64,000 nucleotides of DNA from Brenneria nigrifluens DSM 30175 = ATCC 13028 (GCF_005484965.1 NZ_CP034036.1:2294001-2358000), one strand, 5' to 3'. Counted from the stretch's first letter, positions 40,368 through 49,292 are shown. The notes: generated from the sequence alone by a model not told the origin. Translations and numbers: made by a program.

Positions 40368-43294
40368 CACCTATTCCCCGCCAGGCTGGTTACCCAAAGC
40401 GGGTCAGACAGGTTCAACGGCCGGCGATTGACCCAGACCTGCCCCGCCACCACTTTTACCGGCCAGGCGCGTACGCGCAGCGCGGCGTTATCCGGGCAGA
40501 CGCCGTCGCGCAGTCTGAAACGCTTCTTGTATAACGGCGAGATTACCACCGGTTCGCCGCCGACGTCGCCCAGCAGGCCGCGGGACAGGACGTTCGCCGC
40601 GCTGCCCGGCTCGTGGTTTTCCAGCGCGTAAACCTGTTGCTCGCCGGCGGGAAGATGGAACAGCGCGATCTGCTGCCGGCCGAGGCGCGCCGCCATACCG
40701 ACATTGGCGGGAATATCCTGCAACGCGCCGATGCGAACCCACTCCGTTTCCAGCTCCGCCGGTTGCGGGCTGCGCGCCGTCGGCGGCTTTTCATGCTGCT
40801 GCGCAGGCCGGATCTGGCCGCGCGTCGGCACCATCACCACCGCTTCGTCCGGGCTATCGCTGTTGAGAAAGGCGCGGAACAACGCCAGACGATCCGGGCT
40901 TTCCAGCGTGGTTTGCCATTCGCACTGGTAGGTATCCGCCACGCGCTGCATCTCCTTATCCAGTTCCTCAACGATATGCAGGCTGTCTTCAAGAACCACC
41001 TGGCGCAGGTAGTCGATACCGCCCTCCAGATTATCCAGCCAACTGCTGGTGCGCTGGAGACGATCGGCGGTGCGGATATAGAACATCAACACGCGATCGA
41101 TGGTGCGGATCAGGGTTTCGCTATCCAGATCGCCGACCAACAAATCGGCGTGACGCGGCTTCATACCGCCATTGCCGCACACATACAGATTCCAGCCCTT
41201 ATCGGTGGCGATGACGCCGATATCTTTGCCCTGCGCTTCCGCGCATTCTCGGGTACAGCCGGATACCGCCATTTTGATTTTATGCGGCGAGCGCAAACCC
41301 TTGTAACGGTGCTCCAGCGTAATGGCCAGCGCGGTGGAGTCCTGCACGCCGTAGCGGCACCAGGTCGAACCGACGCAGGACTTCACCGTGCGCAGCGATT
41401 TGCCGTAGGCGTGACCGGTTTCAAACCCGGCGTCGATCAGTTCGCGCCAGATAGCGGGCAATTGCTCCAGCCGCGCGCCGAACAGATCCACGCGCTGACC
41501 GCCGGTAATCTTGGTGTACAGGTTGTAGCGCTGCGCCACCTGGCCGATGGCGATCAGTCCCGCCGGCGTGATCTCGCCGGCCGGTACGCGCGGCACCACC
41601 GAATAGGTGCCATCCTTCTGGATATTGGCGAAAAAGCGATCGTTGGTATCCTGCAACGGCAAATGCTGCGGTTGCAGCAGATAGTCATTCCAGCAGGACG
41701 CCAGCATGGAGGCCGCCAGCGGTTTACACACTTCGCAACCCAACCCGCGCCCGTAACCTGCGATCAACTCGTCGAATGAACGAATTTGATGCACGCGGAT
41801 CAGGTGATACAGCTCCTGACGCGACCAGGCGAAGTGCTCGCAGACATCTTTTTTCACTTCCACGCCCAACTGCGTCAATTCGTATTCCATCACCTGCTTA
41901 AGTAAGGGAACACAGCCGCCGCAGCCGGTGCCCGCCCTGGTGCAGGACTTGAGCGCATCCAGTTCGTTACAGCCGCCGGCCACCGCCGCCGCGATATCGC
42001 CTTTACTGATGTTATGGCAGGAGCAGATCTGCGCGCCGGCGGGCAGCGCCGCCACGCCCAGCCCTTGCGGCGCATCGCCAAAACGGGCCGGCAAAATGAG
42101 ACTCTCCGGATGCGCCGGCAACGGCATGTCGTTAAGCATCATTTGCAGCAGCGTGCTGTAGTCGGCGCTGTCGCCGATCAGCACCGCGCCCAGCAGGCGT
42201 TTGCCGTCGGCGGACACCACGATTTTTTTATAAACGTCGTGCGGACCGTCCGTCCACTGATAGCTCTGGCTGCCGGCGGCGCGGCCGTGCGCGTCGCCGA
42301 TGGAGGCCACCTCCACCCCCAGCAGTTTTAGCTTGGTGCTCATGTCCGCGCCGGTGAACGATGTATCGCGCTGCGCCAGCGTATCCGCCACGCTGCGCGC
42401 CATCTGGTAGCCGGGCGCCGCCAGCCCGAAGATTTGCCCCTTCCACAACGCGCATTCGCCGATGGCGAAAATGGCGTCATCCGAGGTTCGGCAGCGGTCG
42501 TCAATTACGATGCCGCCGCGCGGCCCTTTCGCCAGATCGCAGTCGTGCGCCAGATTATCCCGTGGGCGAATTCCCGCGGAAAACAGCACCAAATCGGTCT
42601 CCAGCGCGCCGCCGTCGGCAAAAAGCAGCCGGTGCCGCGCCTGCTCGCCGTCGACGATTTCCCGCGTCTCCTTACCGGTGTGCACCCGCACACCCAGCGC
42701 CTCTATCTTACGGCGCAGCATCGCCGCGCCGCCCTCATCCAGCTGTACCGCCATCAGTCGCGGCGCGAATTCGACGACGTGCGTTTCCAGCCCCAACTGG
42801 CGCAGGGCGTTGGCTGCTTCCAGCCCGAGTAAGCCGCCGCCGATCACCACGCCGGTTTGGGATTTTTGCGCCTGTTCGGCAATAGCGTCCAAATCGTCCA
42901 GCGTACGGTAAACCAGACAGCCCGGACGCGTATTGCCCGCAATCGGCGGGACGAATGCATAGGAGCCGGTCGCGATGACCAATTGGTCATAGGCGGTTTC
43001 GCCGCCCTGCGCATCAATAACGCGCTTACGCCGGCGATCGATGGCGGTAATTTGACCGCCGCGGCGCAGTTCGATGCCGCTGGCGGCAAAAAATCCCGCT
43101 TTAACCAGCGACAACGATTCCGCCGTCCGGCCGGAAAAATAGTCGGAAAGATGGACGCGATCGTAAGCTTCCCGGCGCTCTTCGCCAAAAATCACGATGC
43201 GATAACGCTGGTGCAGATCGCGCTCGACCAGTTGCTCAAGAAAATAATGACCGACCATGCCATGGCCGATAACCACCAAAACTGGCTTGTTCAT
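40367..43294 (-). CDS. nasB: Assimilatory nitrite reductase NasB (NirB-NirD fusion)
   Basis: Reduces nitrite to ammonium with NAD(P)H in the cytoplasm; 975 aa. Order: FAD/NAD domain (VVIGHGMVGHYFLEQL at the start; GVVIGGGLLGLEAA), BFD-type 2Fe-2S domain (CSCHN and CGGC at about 423-455), then the siroheme/4Fe-4S reductase domain with C-X5-C (CVGSTWC, about 639) and C-X3-C (SGCTREC, about 679). From about residue 850 a NirD-like Rieske-fold domain follows. It lacks the Cys-X-His ligand pairs, as E. coli NirD does. Klebsiella NasB has the same layout. Confidence 0.94.
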   Translation of the reverse strand: MNKPVLVVIGHGMVGHYFLEQLVERDLHQRYRIVIFGEERREAYDRVHLSDYFSGRTAESLSLVKAGFFAASGIELRRGGQITAIDRRRKRVIDAQGGETAYDQLVIATGSYAFVPPIAGNTRPGCLVYRTLDDLDAIAEQAQKSQTGVVIGGGLLGLEAANALRQLGLETHVVEFAPRLMAVQLDEGGAAMLRRKIEALGVRVHTGKETREIVDGEQARHRLLFADGGALETDLVLFSAGIRPRDNLAHDCDLAKGPRGGIVIDDRCRTSDDAIFAIGECALWKGQIFGLAAPGYQMARSVADTLAQRDTSFTGADMSTKLKLLGVEVASIGDAHGRAAGSQSYQWTDGPHDVYKKIVVSADGKRLLGAVLIGDSADYSTLLQMMLNDMPLPAHPESLILPARFGDAPQGLGVAALPAGAQICSCHNISKGDIAAAVAGGCNELDALKSCTRAGTGCGGCVPLLKQVMEYELTQLGVEVKKDVCEHFAWSRQELYHLIRVHQIRSFDELIAGYGRGLGCEVCKPLAASMLASCWNDYLLQPQHLPLQDTNDRFFANIQKDGTYSVVPRVPAGEITPAGLIAIGQVAQRYNLYTKITGGQRVDLFGARLEQLPAIWRELIDAGFETGHAYGKSLRTVKSCVGSTWCRYGVQDSTALAITLEHRYKGLRSPHKIKMAVSGCTRECAEAQGKDIGVIATDKGWNLYVCGNGGMKPRHADLLVGDLDSETLIRTIDRVLMFYIRTADRLQRTSSWLDNLEGGIDYLRQVVLEDSLHIVEELDKEMQRVADTYQCEWQTTLESPDRLALFRAFLNSDSPDEAVVMVPTRGQIRPAQQHEKPPTARSPQPAELETEWVRIGALQDIPANVGMAARLGRQQIALFHLPAGEQQVYALENHEPGSAANVLSRGLLGDVGGEPVVISPLYKKRFRLRDGVCPDNAALRVRAWPVKVVAGQVWVNRRPLNLSDPLWVTSLAGNR

Positions 43295-43423
43295 TAGATC
43301 AATCCCTACAGCCGCTGGCTGTGAAGCAAAATCAGGGGAAAAAAGGCCGCATAGCGGCGGCGCGGACGAGTGTCGCCTGTCCGCGGCGGATGCGCTTTCG
43401 TTATGTTGATTTAGCGTTTCCCG

Positions 43424-44218
43424 TCAGGCGGCGTACGACTGTTTTTCGTATAAGAAATGCAGTACCCGCTGCCGGTACTGGTGATAGCGGGGATCATCCG
43501 CCAGCGCGACGCGCGAGCGCGGGCGCTCCAGTTCCACCGTCACGATCTCCCCGACCGTCGCCGCCGGGCCGTTGGTCATCATCAGCACCCGATCCGACAG
43601 CAAGACCGCTTCATCCACATCGTGGGTGATCAGCACGATGGTGGTGTGCAGCCGCTGCTGAATGTCCATCACCGCATCCTGCAAATGGGCGCGGGTCAAT
43701 GCATCCAACGCGCCGAACGGCTCGTCCATCAGCAGCACTTTGGGCTTTATCGCCAGCGCGCGGGCGATCCCTACCCGCTGTTTCATCCCTCCGGAGATCT
43801 CATTCGGCCGTTTGTCCGCCGCGTGCGCCATATTCACCAGCGCCAGATTGTGGGTGATCCACTCATGCATCTCGGTTTTGCTCATCCGGCCGCGAAACAC
43901 CTGACGCACGGCCAGCGCCACGTTTTCATAAGCCGTCAGCCACGGCAGCAACGAATGGTTCTGAAACACCACGCCGCGCTCCGGGCCGGGGCCGTCGATT
44001 TCCCGGTTGTCGCACAGCAGGCCGCCGCCGCTCGGCCGGGTCAGACCGGCGATCAAATTGAGCAAAGTGGATTTGCCGCAGCCGGAATGGCCGATCAGAC
44101 TGACGGTTTCCCCGGCGTAGATATCGAAGCTCACCTGGTCCAGCGCCAGAAACTCGCCGCCGGCGGTATGGAAACGCTGGCTGACCTGTTGGACCTGAAT
44201 AATCGGATTGGCGCGCAT
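43424..44218 (-). CDS. nasD: Nitrate ABC transporter ATPase NasD
   Basis: ABC ATPase of the NrtCD/SsuB family. Walker A is GHSGCGKSTLLNLIAG, the signature is EISGGMKQRVGIARALA, and Walker B is VLLMDEPFGALDAL. I start it at the ATG at 44218, which has AAGGAG eight bases upstream; the ATG at 44242 lies inside the end of nasE. It energises uptake with NasE and NasF. A 129-bp gap to nasB holds no gene. Confidence 0.93.
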   Translation of the reverse strand: MRANPIIQVQQVSQRFHTAGGEFLALDQVSFDIYAGETVSLIGHSGCGKSTLLNLIAGLTRPSGGGLLCDNREIDGPGPERGVVFQNHSLLPWLTAYENVALAVRQVFRGRMSKTEMHEWITHNLALVNMAHAADKRPNEISGGMKQRVGIARALAIKPKVLLMDEPFGALDALTRAHLQDAVMDIQQRLHTTIVLITHDVDEAVLLSDRVLMMTNGPAATVGEIVTVELERPRSRVALADDPRYHQYRQRVLHFLYEKQSYAA

Positions 44219-44228
44219 CGTCGGCTCC

Positions 44229-45152
44229 TTAGCGGTTGTCATAGTTAAAACGTTTGGCGATCAACATCAGGCCCTGCTCCAGCAGCAGGCCGATCACCCC
44301 AATCACCACGATGGCGATAATGATGTTTTCCACGTTCAGGTTGTTCCACTCATTCCAGATCCAGAAACCGATGCCGATGCCGCCGGTCAGCATTTCCGCC
44401 GCCACAATCACCAGCCAGGCGATGCCGATGGATAAGCGCACGCCGGTCAGGATGTTCGGCAATACCGCCGGCAGCAGAATCTTGCGCATCACGGTGAACT
44501 CGGACAGCTTAAGCACGCGCGCCACGTTCAGGTAATCCTGCGGAATCAGTCTCACCCCTTCGGCGGTGTTGAGGATCATCGGCCAGATGGAGCAGATAAA
44601 AATGGTCCAACTGGAGGCCGGTTCGGCGCGCTGAAACAACAGCAGGCCGATAGGCAGCCAGGCCAGCGGACTGACCGGTCGCAGCAGGGAAATAATCGGA
44701 TTCAGCATATCGGCCACGAAGCTGAAGCGGCCTATCAGGAAGCCGGCGGGAATACCCACCAGCGCCGCCAGACCAAAACCGATGCCCACGCGCTGCAACG
44801 AGGCCATCACGTTCCAGCCGATGCCCTGATCGTTCGGTCCGGCGATATAGAACGGATCGGCGAAAATCTCCAACGCCGCCAGCCAGGTGGCCCACGGCGT
44901 CGGAAAGTTTTCGCTGTGCAGTGCCGCTGCCTGCCAGATACAGAGCAACAGGCCCACGCCCAACAGTGCGGGGAAAATTCGCTGCGCCGCTTTACGCAAC
45001 AGAGGACGATAGCGGCGCGGCGCCGGAACCGCGTAAGATGCCGGTTTTTCCGCCGCCGCTCTGGCCGGCAGCGGCATAATCTCCGCGCCCTGTTCAGCGC
45101 CGGGTGCGTTATCCGGCGCGATGGGAATAACCTGAGCCTGGTTTTTCATCAT
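44229..45152 (-). CDS. nasE: Nitrate ABC transporter permease NasE
   Basis: NtrB-type permease of 307 aa. A proline/alanine-rich cytoplasmic N-terminus of about 55 residues precedes six hydrophobic segments. The ABC permease EAA-type loop appears as AEGVRLIPQDYLNVARVLKL followed by PAVLPNILTGVRLSIG. It lies 8 bp after nasF. Confidence 0.93.
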   Translation of the reverse strand: MMKNQAQVIPIAPDNAPGAEQGAEIMPLPARAAAEKPASYAVPAPRRYRPLLRKAAQRIFPALLGVGLLLCIWQAAALHSENFPTPWATWLAALEIFADPFYIAGPNDQGIGWNVMASLQRVGIGFGLAALVGIPAGFLIGRFSFVADMLNPIISLLRPVSPLAWLPIGLLLFQRAEPASSWTIFICSIWPMILNTAEGVRLIPQDYLNVARVLKLSEFTVMRKILLPAVLPNILTGVRLSIGIAWLVIVAAEMLTGGIGIGFWIWNEWNNLNVENIIIAIVVIGVIGLLLEQGLMLIAKRFNYDNR

Positions 45153-45160
45153 TGCCTCGC

Positions 45161-46420
45161 TTATTTCTTCACGCTAAAACTGTCGGCATAGCCCGCCGGA
45201 TCGCTGCCGTCCCAGCGCACGCCGTCGATCAGCACGCTGCTGCGCATCTCGCTGTCCGGCAGCGGGACATCGCCTACCGCCGCGGCGGCCTGCTTATAGA
45301 TATCAATCCGATTGACCTTTCTGGCGACGGCCAGATAATCCGGATCTTCCGTCAGCAGACCCCAGCGTTTATGCTGGGTCAGGAACCACATGCCATCGGA
45401 CAGATAGGGATAGTTCACCGAACCATCGTGGTAGAAACGCATTGCATGTTCGTCCTGCCAGCTTTTCCCCAATCCGTTTTCATAGCGGCCCAGCATCCGG
45501 CCGACGATGGTCTCTTCCCTGGTATTGATGTAGGCGCGTCCCGCCACCACGCCGGCGGTTTCACGGCGATTCTCGTCAGAGGCGTCAATCCAGCGTGAAG
45601 CCTCCAGTATGGCGGCCGTGAGCGCGCGGGCGCCGTTTGGATTGGCATCAACCCAGTCGGCGCGCGTGCCGAGCACTTTTTCCGGGTGATCGGGCCAGAT
45701 ATCCTGCGACGCGGCGGCGGTGAAACCGAGCTTGTCGCTGATGGCGCGCTGGTTCCAGGGTTCGCCGACGCAACAGCCGACCATGTTGCCAATCTTCATA
45801 TTCATCACCATTTGCGGCGGCGGCACCACCACCGTGCGCACATCGTTCAGCGGATGAATGCCGGCGCAGGCCAGCCAGTAATAAAGCCACATGGCATGGG
45901 TGCCGGTGGGGAAAGTCTGGGCAAAGGTGTAAGTGCCCGCCGGGCTGGCGGCGATATGTTTTTGCAGCGTGCCGAGATCCGTTACCCCCGCGTCGCGCAA
46001 CTGGTTGGCCAGCGTAATGCCCTGTCCGTTCTGGTTGAGCGTCATCAGGGCGGCCATGTTGCTCTGCGGCCCGGATAATCCCATTTGCAGGCCATATAGC
46101 TGGCCGTACAGGATATGCGCGGCGTCCAGCTCGCCGGACACCAGCTTATCGCGCACCGCCGCCCAACTGGCTTCCTTGCTGGGGATAATGGTAATACCGT
46201 ATTTCTTGTCGAATCCTTTTATCGCGGCCATCACCACCGATGCGCAGTCCGTCAGCGGAATGAAACCAACGCGGATCTCCTGTTTCTCCGGCGCGTCAGA
46301 GCCGGCGGCCCAGGCGCTGTTCATCAACCCCGGCAGCATAAAACCGCCGCCCAACGCCGCACCGCCCAGTAAAAACTGACGACGGGAAACCGTCATGTCC
46401 TTCGTTTTGGAATCACTCAT
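45161..46420 (-). CDS. nasF: Periplasmic nitrate-binding protein NasF (Tat-exported)
   Basis: Nitrate/nitrite substrate-binding protein (NrtA/CmpA type), 419 aa. The N-terminus carries a twin-arginine signal (VSRRQFLLGGAALGGG) with cleavage near SAWA, so it is probably exported folded. The mature part starts EIRVGFIPLTDCASVVMAAI, a nitrate-family substrate-binding stretch. It is the first gene of nasFEDBA. Its roughly 160-nt leader contains a strong terminator downstream of a sigma54 promoter, the arrangement by which NasR controls nasF in Klebsiella. Confidence 0.94.
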   Translation of the reverse strand: MSDSKTKDMTVSRRQFLLGGAALGGGFMLPGLMNSAWAAGSDAPEKQEIRVGFIPLTDCASVVMAAIKGFDKKYGITIIPSKEASWAAVRDKLVSGELDAAHILYGQLYGLQMGLSGPQSNMAALMTLNQNGQGITLANQLRDAGVTDLGTLQKHIAASPAGTYTFAQTFPTGTHAMWLYYWLACAGIHPLNDVRTVVVPPPQMVMNMKIGNMVGCCVGEPWNQRAISDKLGFTAAASQDIWPDHPEKVLGTRADWVDANPNGARALTAAILEASRWIDASDENRRETAGVVAGRAYINTREETIVGRMLGRYENGLGKSWQDEHAMRFYHDGSVNYPYLSDGMWFLTQHKRWGLLTEDPDYLAVARKVNRIDIYKQAAAAVGDVPLPDSEMRSSVLIDGVRWDGSDPAGYADSFSVKK

Positions 46421-46461
46421 TCACGACACCTTTCAGCCGATCGCCGTTTCCGGCGGTCAAA

Positions 46462-46517
46462 AAACAAAACGGCGTCCATAAGCACATGCAAAAAATGCAC
46501 GCTTATGGACGCCGTTA
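46462..46517 (-). terminator. nasF leader terminator (NasR-controlled attenuator)
   Basis: On the minus strand CGGCGTCCATAAGC and GCTTATGGACGCCG form a perfect 14-bp stem around a loop containing TGCATTTTTTGCA, followed by TTTTGTTTTTT. It lies between the sigma54 promoter and nasF, about 40 bp before the start codon. In Klebsiella oxytoca NasR binds the nasF leader when nitrate is present and prevents termination. I could not resolve the upstream antiterminator hairpins by eye. Confidence 0.85.
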
Positions 46518-46592
46518 TCCGTTTAACCCGCAACAAACCGCCGTTGGCCTATCACCGATTAATGATGTTGATTAGTTACCGTCAGTTTTAAA

Positions 46593-46607
46593 GCAAGGTG
46601 TGTGCCA
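46593..46607 (-). promoter_or_regulatory. Sigma54 promoter of nasF
   Basis: On the minus strand TGGCAC, five bases, TTGC (46607 down to 46593), then TTT: a full match to the sigma54 -24/-12 consensus with the GG-to-GC spacing intact. Transcription would start near 46582. Confidence 0.88.
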
Positions 46608-46664
46608 GAAGTTATATTTCTGGGCGTGATGGTGAAAATTGGGCTGATTGTAACCCCACCCCGG

Positions 46665-46686
46665 CCCTCCCCTTTGCAGGGGAGGG
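46665..46686. repeat. CCCTCCCC palindromic repeat beside MITE copy B
   Basis: CCCTCCCC (46665-46672), TTTGCA, GGGGAGGG (46679-46686), preceded by AACCCCACCCC. It is homologous to the repeat at 35318-35339, and both are within about 30 bp of the CTGTCTC end of a MITE copy. Confidence 0.65.
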
Positions 46687-46710
46687 AGAACCACCACCCT
46701 GCGGCAAAGG

Positions 46711-47047
46711 CTGTCTCTTATAAACAAATCCAAGGAATATTTAGAGGTCATGTGTATTCTGGTCTTTGGCTCATTGCTGATTCTTTTTTTGCTTTTGAGC
46801 GGCGTAAGAAATTACGCTGAGGTGGACGCCCCCGCGAATGAGCAGCATGGATGCTGCTCAAGCCAGTGCCGCGTCGGGAACGCGTCACTGGCGGTTCGGA
46901 AAAGGGGGCGACCGCCGAAGGCACCGCGTTAGCGGCGTGATTTCAGCCACAAGCCCGGGTCCGGAGGGTGGTGGCGTTTGAACCACCCTGCGTCGGGCGC
47001 GTGCTACGACATGGCAGAGAAACGACGGTTTTATCGCGCACGAAATA
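46711..47047 (+). mobile_element. Hairpin-rich MITE, copy B (one end missing)
   Basis: Homologous to copy A over its length in inverted orientation. The left end CTGTCTCTTATAAACAAAT matches the IS50 outer end at 16 of 19 bases. Homology stops at about 47047 (after GCGCACGAAATA), so the TCACATATAC palindrome and the distal terminal repeat are missing. Relative to A it lacks about 85 bp holding three extra hairpins. At the position of A's GCGCCGC hairpin it has GAGCAGCATGGATGCTGCTC, a 9-bp perfect stem of different sequence. It sits between nasR and the nasF promoter. Confidence 0.78.
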
Positions 47048-47133
47048 TTCTCCGATGTAGCATATTCCAATTTATGGGGAACCCTCACCTGGGAGGCGTT
47101 GAAGACAAAACACAGCGAGGATACATCTCCCTT

Positions 47134-47172
47134 TGCACTGCCGCCGGGCAAAGCACGCACCCTTTGTGTGCA
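47134..47172. promoter_or_regulatory. Tandem NtrC-like sites upstream of nasF
   Basis: TGCAC-N7-GGGCA (47135-47150) and GCAC-N7-GTGC (47157-47171) resemble the NtrC consensus TGCAC-N7-GTGCA and are centred 22 bp apart, two helical turns, on the same DNA face. They lie just after the nasR stop and about 570 bp from the nasF start site, with MITE copy B in between. They were matched by eye. Confidence 0.5.
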
Positions 47173-47180
47173 TATGACGC

Positions 47181-48524
47181 CTACGGCGTATCCTGAAAAA
47201 CGTCGGCCACCGCCAGCATCGCCGTGGCGATTTCAATCAATTTTTTATTTTGATTCATCGCCATCTTGCGCAGGGTTTTGTACGCCTCTTCCTCGCTTAA
47301 ACCGCGATGCTGCATCAGCAGACTCTTTGCCCGGTCGATATGTTTTCTTTCATTCAGGGTATCGCGTAACGCCGACAGTTCATGATCCAGCGCCTGTAAA
47401 CGCCGCGACTGCCGTTGTACCAAAGAGAGCAGCGAGCGTCCGAGCTGAGGGCGGACGCCATCGCTATTCAGCCAGCCATGCGACGCGCTTTGCCCGTCCG
47501 ACGCCGCGCTTGCTATATCATGACCGGCGATAAAGACCGAGTATCCCGGATCGTCGTTTTCCGTCGGCGACATCAGGCTTGCTATATCCGCCATTTGCTC
47601 GCTATTCGCCTGCTCGGCGGCGGCGATGCGATCGCGGCAAAGTTGCATCAACGTCTGCTCCAGACTGTCCTCCAGCCGTTTCATTTCATCAATACGCTGC
47701 GTGGCGATGGCAAACCAGCGCAGGCTGCCCTCGTCTTCCCGCTTTTCCGTATTGCTTCGGGTGCAGGCAATACGGCGCAAACGCTCAAACTCGCTATCCG
47801 TCGTTATCCGTAACCAGCGTTGCCGGTTTTGCTCATCGGCGAAATCCGCAAAGGTGGCGAAACACCGCTCCTGCCGTTCGATCAGATCCAGCAACTTTTG
47901 CTGCGTATCCTCATTGAAGACGCCGGAGGCGAAGGCCGCCGCGCCGATCGCCCGCTCCTGGCCGGCAAACTCCTTGCCCTGCATAAAGCTGAACATGGCG
48001 ATCAGCGCCCGTGAAATCACCGGCTCCGCCGCCGTATCGGAGACCTCGAACACCAGCGAGAGCAGGTTGCGGATAATGTCGTTAAAAAAGGTCATAGCCT
48101 GCGGCAGCGGCAATATGCGCCGGCGAATGTCCTGACGCAGTGAAGGCAGCAGGCTCAGCGCATAGACCACGCTGGCGACGCGGCTGAACAAACGGCTGGC
48201 CTGCGGCAAATCGGCCGTCATGGTTTCCAATCGATCCAGATGCGCCATCAGCGGTTCCTGCGCCCGCGCCACTTCCTGCTCCCTGAGCCTTAGCTCATCG
48301 GCAAACAGCCGGCCGTCAGAGCAGAGAAACAGATTGGAGGTTCCTCGCTCCCGTTGCAGCATATGCACCAGTTGGCTGATCTTTCCCACCAGTTCGCCGC
48401 TTTGCAGCAAATAGCGCAGACTGTTCAACTCGCACTGACGCGAAGCAAGCAGGAAACGGATCGTTGTTGAAGGATCTGCCGTCATCATTCTCACTCCCGA
48501 AACATCACTGGTGGGGATATGCAA
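47181..48524 (-). CDS. nasR: Nitrate-responsive antiterminator NasR (NIT-ANTAR)
   Basis: RNA-binding regulator that senses nitrate/nitrite and prevents termination in the nasF leader. The 447-aa frame has a helical NIT sensor domain (about residues 45-300; it includes MLQRERGTSNLFLCSDGR) and a C-terminal ANTAR domain (about 385-440; DRAKSLLMQHRGLSEEEAYK then LRKMAMNQNKKLIEIATAML). The start could be the ATG at 48524 or at an in-frame ATG at 48488 (MMTADPSTT), since Klebsiella NasR is shorter. It lies upstream of nasF in the same orientation, as in Klebsiella. Confidence 0.92.
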   Translation of the reverse strand: MHIPTSDVSGVRMMTADPSTTIRFLLASRQCELNSLRYLLQSGELVGKISQLVHMLQRERGTSNLFLCSDGRLFADELRLREQEVARAQEPLMAHLDRLETMTADLPQASRLFSRVASVVYALSLLPSLRQDIRRRILPLPQAMTFFNDIIRNLLSLVFEVSDTAAEPVISRALIAMFSFMQGKEFAGQERAIGAAAFASGVFNEDTQQKLLDLIERQERCFATFADFADEQNRQRWLRITTDSEFERLRRIACTRSNTEKREDEGSLRWFAIATQRIDEMKRLEDSLEQTLMQLCRDRIAAAEQANSEQMADIASLMSPTENDDPGYSVFIAGHDIASAASDGQSASHGWLNSDGVRPQLGRSLLSLVQRQSRRLQALDHELSALRDTLNERKHIDRAKSLLMQHRGLSEEEAYKTLRKMAMNQNKKLIEIATAMLAVADVFQDTP

Positions 48525-48566
48525 TTAACACGCCAGTGACAAAAATGGTCCGATACGGTTAAATAT

Positions 48567-49187
48567 CTACAGAAAAGGGGTGATATCCCCGATTCCTTCG
48601 CGGACAATTTGCGGGGTGGATTCGGTCAAATCGATAACCGTGGTGGGCTGCTGGCCGAGAAAACCGCCGTGAATCACCAAATCGACCTGCTTCCCCAGCG
48701 TTTCCTGAATCTCCTCCGGGTCGGACTCGGCAAAGTCATTGCCCGGCAGCATCAAGGTGGTCGACATCAGCGGTTCGTCCAGCGCGGCCAATAACGAGAG
48801 CGCAATGGGGTTGGAGGGGACGCGCAGCCCGATGGTTTTACGTTTTTCGTTCATCAGGCGGCGCGGCACTTCTTTGGTGGCCTTGAGGATAAAGGTGTAG
48901 TTGCCCGGCGTATTGTTTTTGATTAGCCGGAACGCCGCATTATCGACGTAGGCATAGGTGGACAGCTCGGACAGATCGCGGCACACCAGGGTGAAATTAT
49001 GGTTGTTGTCCAGATCGCGGATACGACAGATACGCTCCATCGCATTCTTGTCGCCCAGCATGCATCCCAGCGCGTAGCCGGAATCGGTGGGATAGACAAT
49101 CACCCCGCCCTTATGGAGAAAATCCACCGCTTGCTTGATAAGCCTGGGCTGCGGATTCTGCGGATGAATATAGAAAAACTGACTCAT
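48567..49187 (-). CDS. yciO: YciO, TsaC/Sua5-family protein
   Basis: YrdC-fold protein of 206 aa. GGVIVYPTDSGYALGC is the nucleotide/threonine-binding motif, and KNNTPGNYTFILKATKEVPR carries the conserved basic stretch. E. coli YciO is a paralog of the threonylcarbamoyl-AMP synthase TsaC; its exact physiological role is less certain. It precedes trpH as in E. coli, reading away from the trp operon. Confidence 0.93.
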   Translation of the reverse strand: MSQFFYIHPQNPQPRLIKQAVDFLHKGGVIVYPTDSGYALGCMLGDKNAMERICRIRDLDNNHNFTLVCRDLSELSTYAYVDNAAFRLIKNNTPGNYTFILKATKEVPRRLMNEKRKTIGLRVPSNPIALSLLAALDEPLMSTTLMLPGNDFAESDPEEIQETLGKQVDLVIHGGFLGQQPTTVIDLTESTPQIVREGIGDITPFL

Positions 49188-49292
49188 GACACTACCTCTT
49201 GCATCTGCAATACGGGAGAAAACACCGCATCTCCCGCGTAATCGGCAACGCCATTATTTTACTGGCAGGCGTTAACCGTGATACCCAATAAA

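Noticed and set aside
47147..47154. GGCAAAGC as a partner of GGCAAAGG (46703-46710) for a target duplication of MITE copy B
   Set aside because: Only 7 of 8 bases match, no terminal repeat precedes it, and homology to copy A ended 100 bp earlier.
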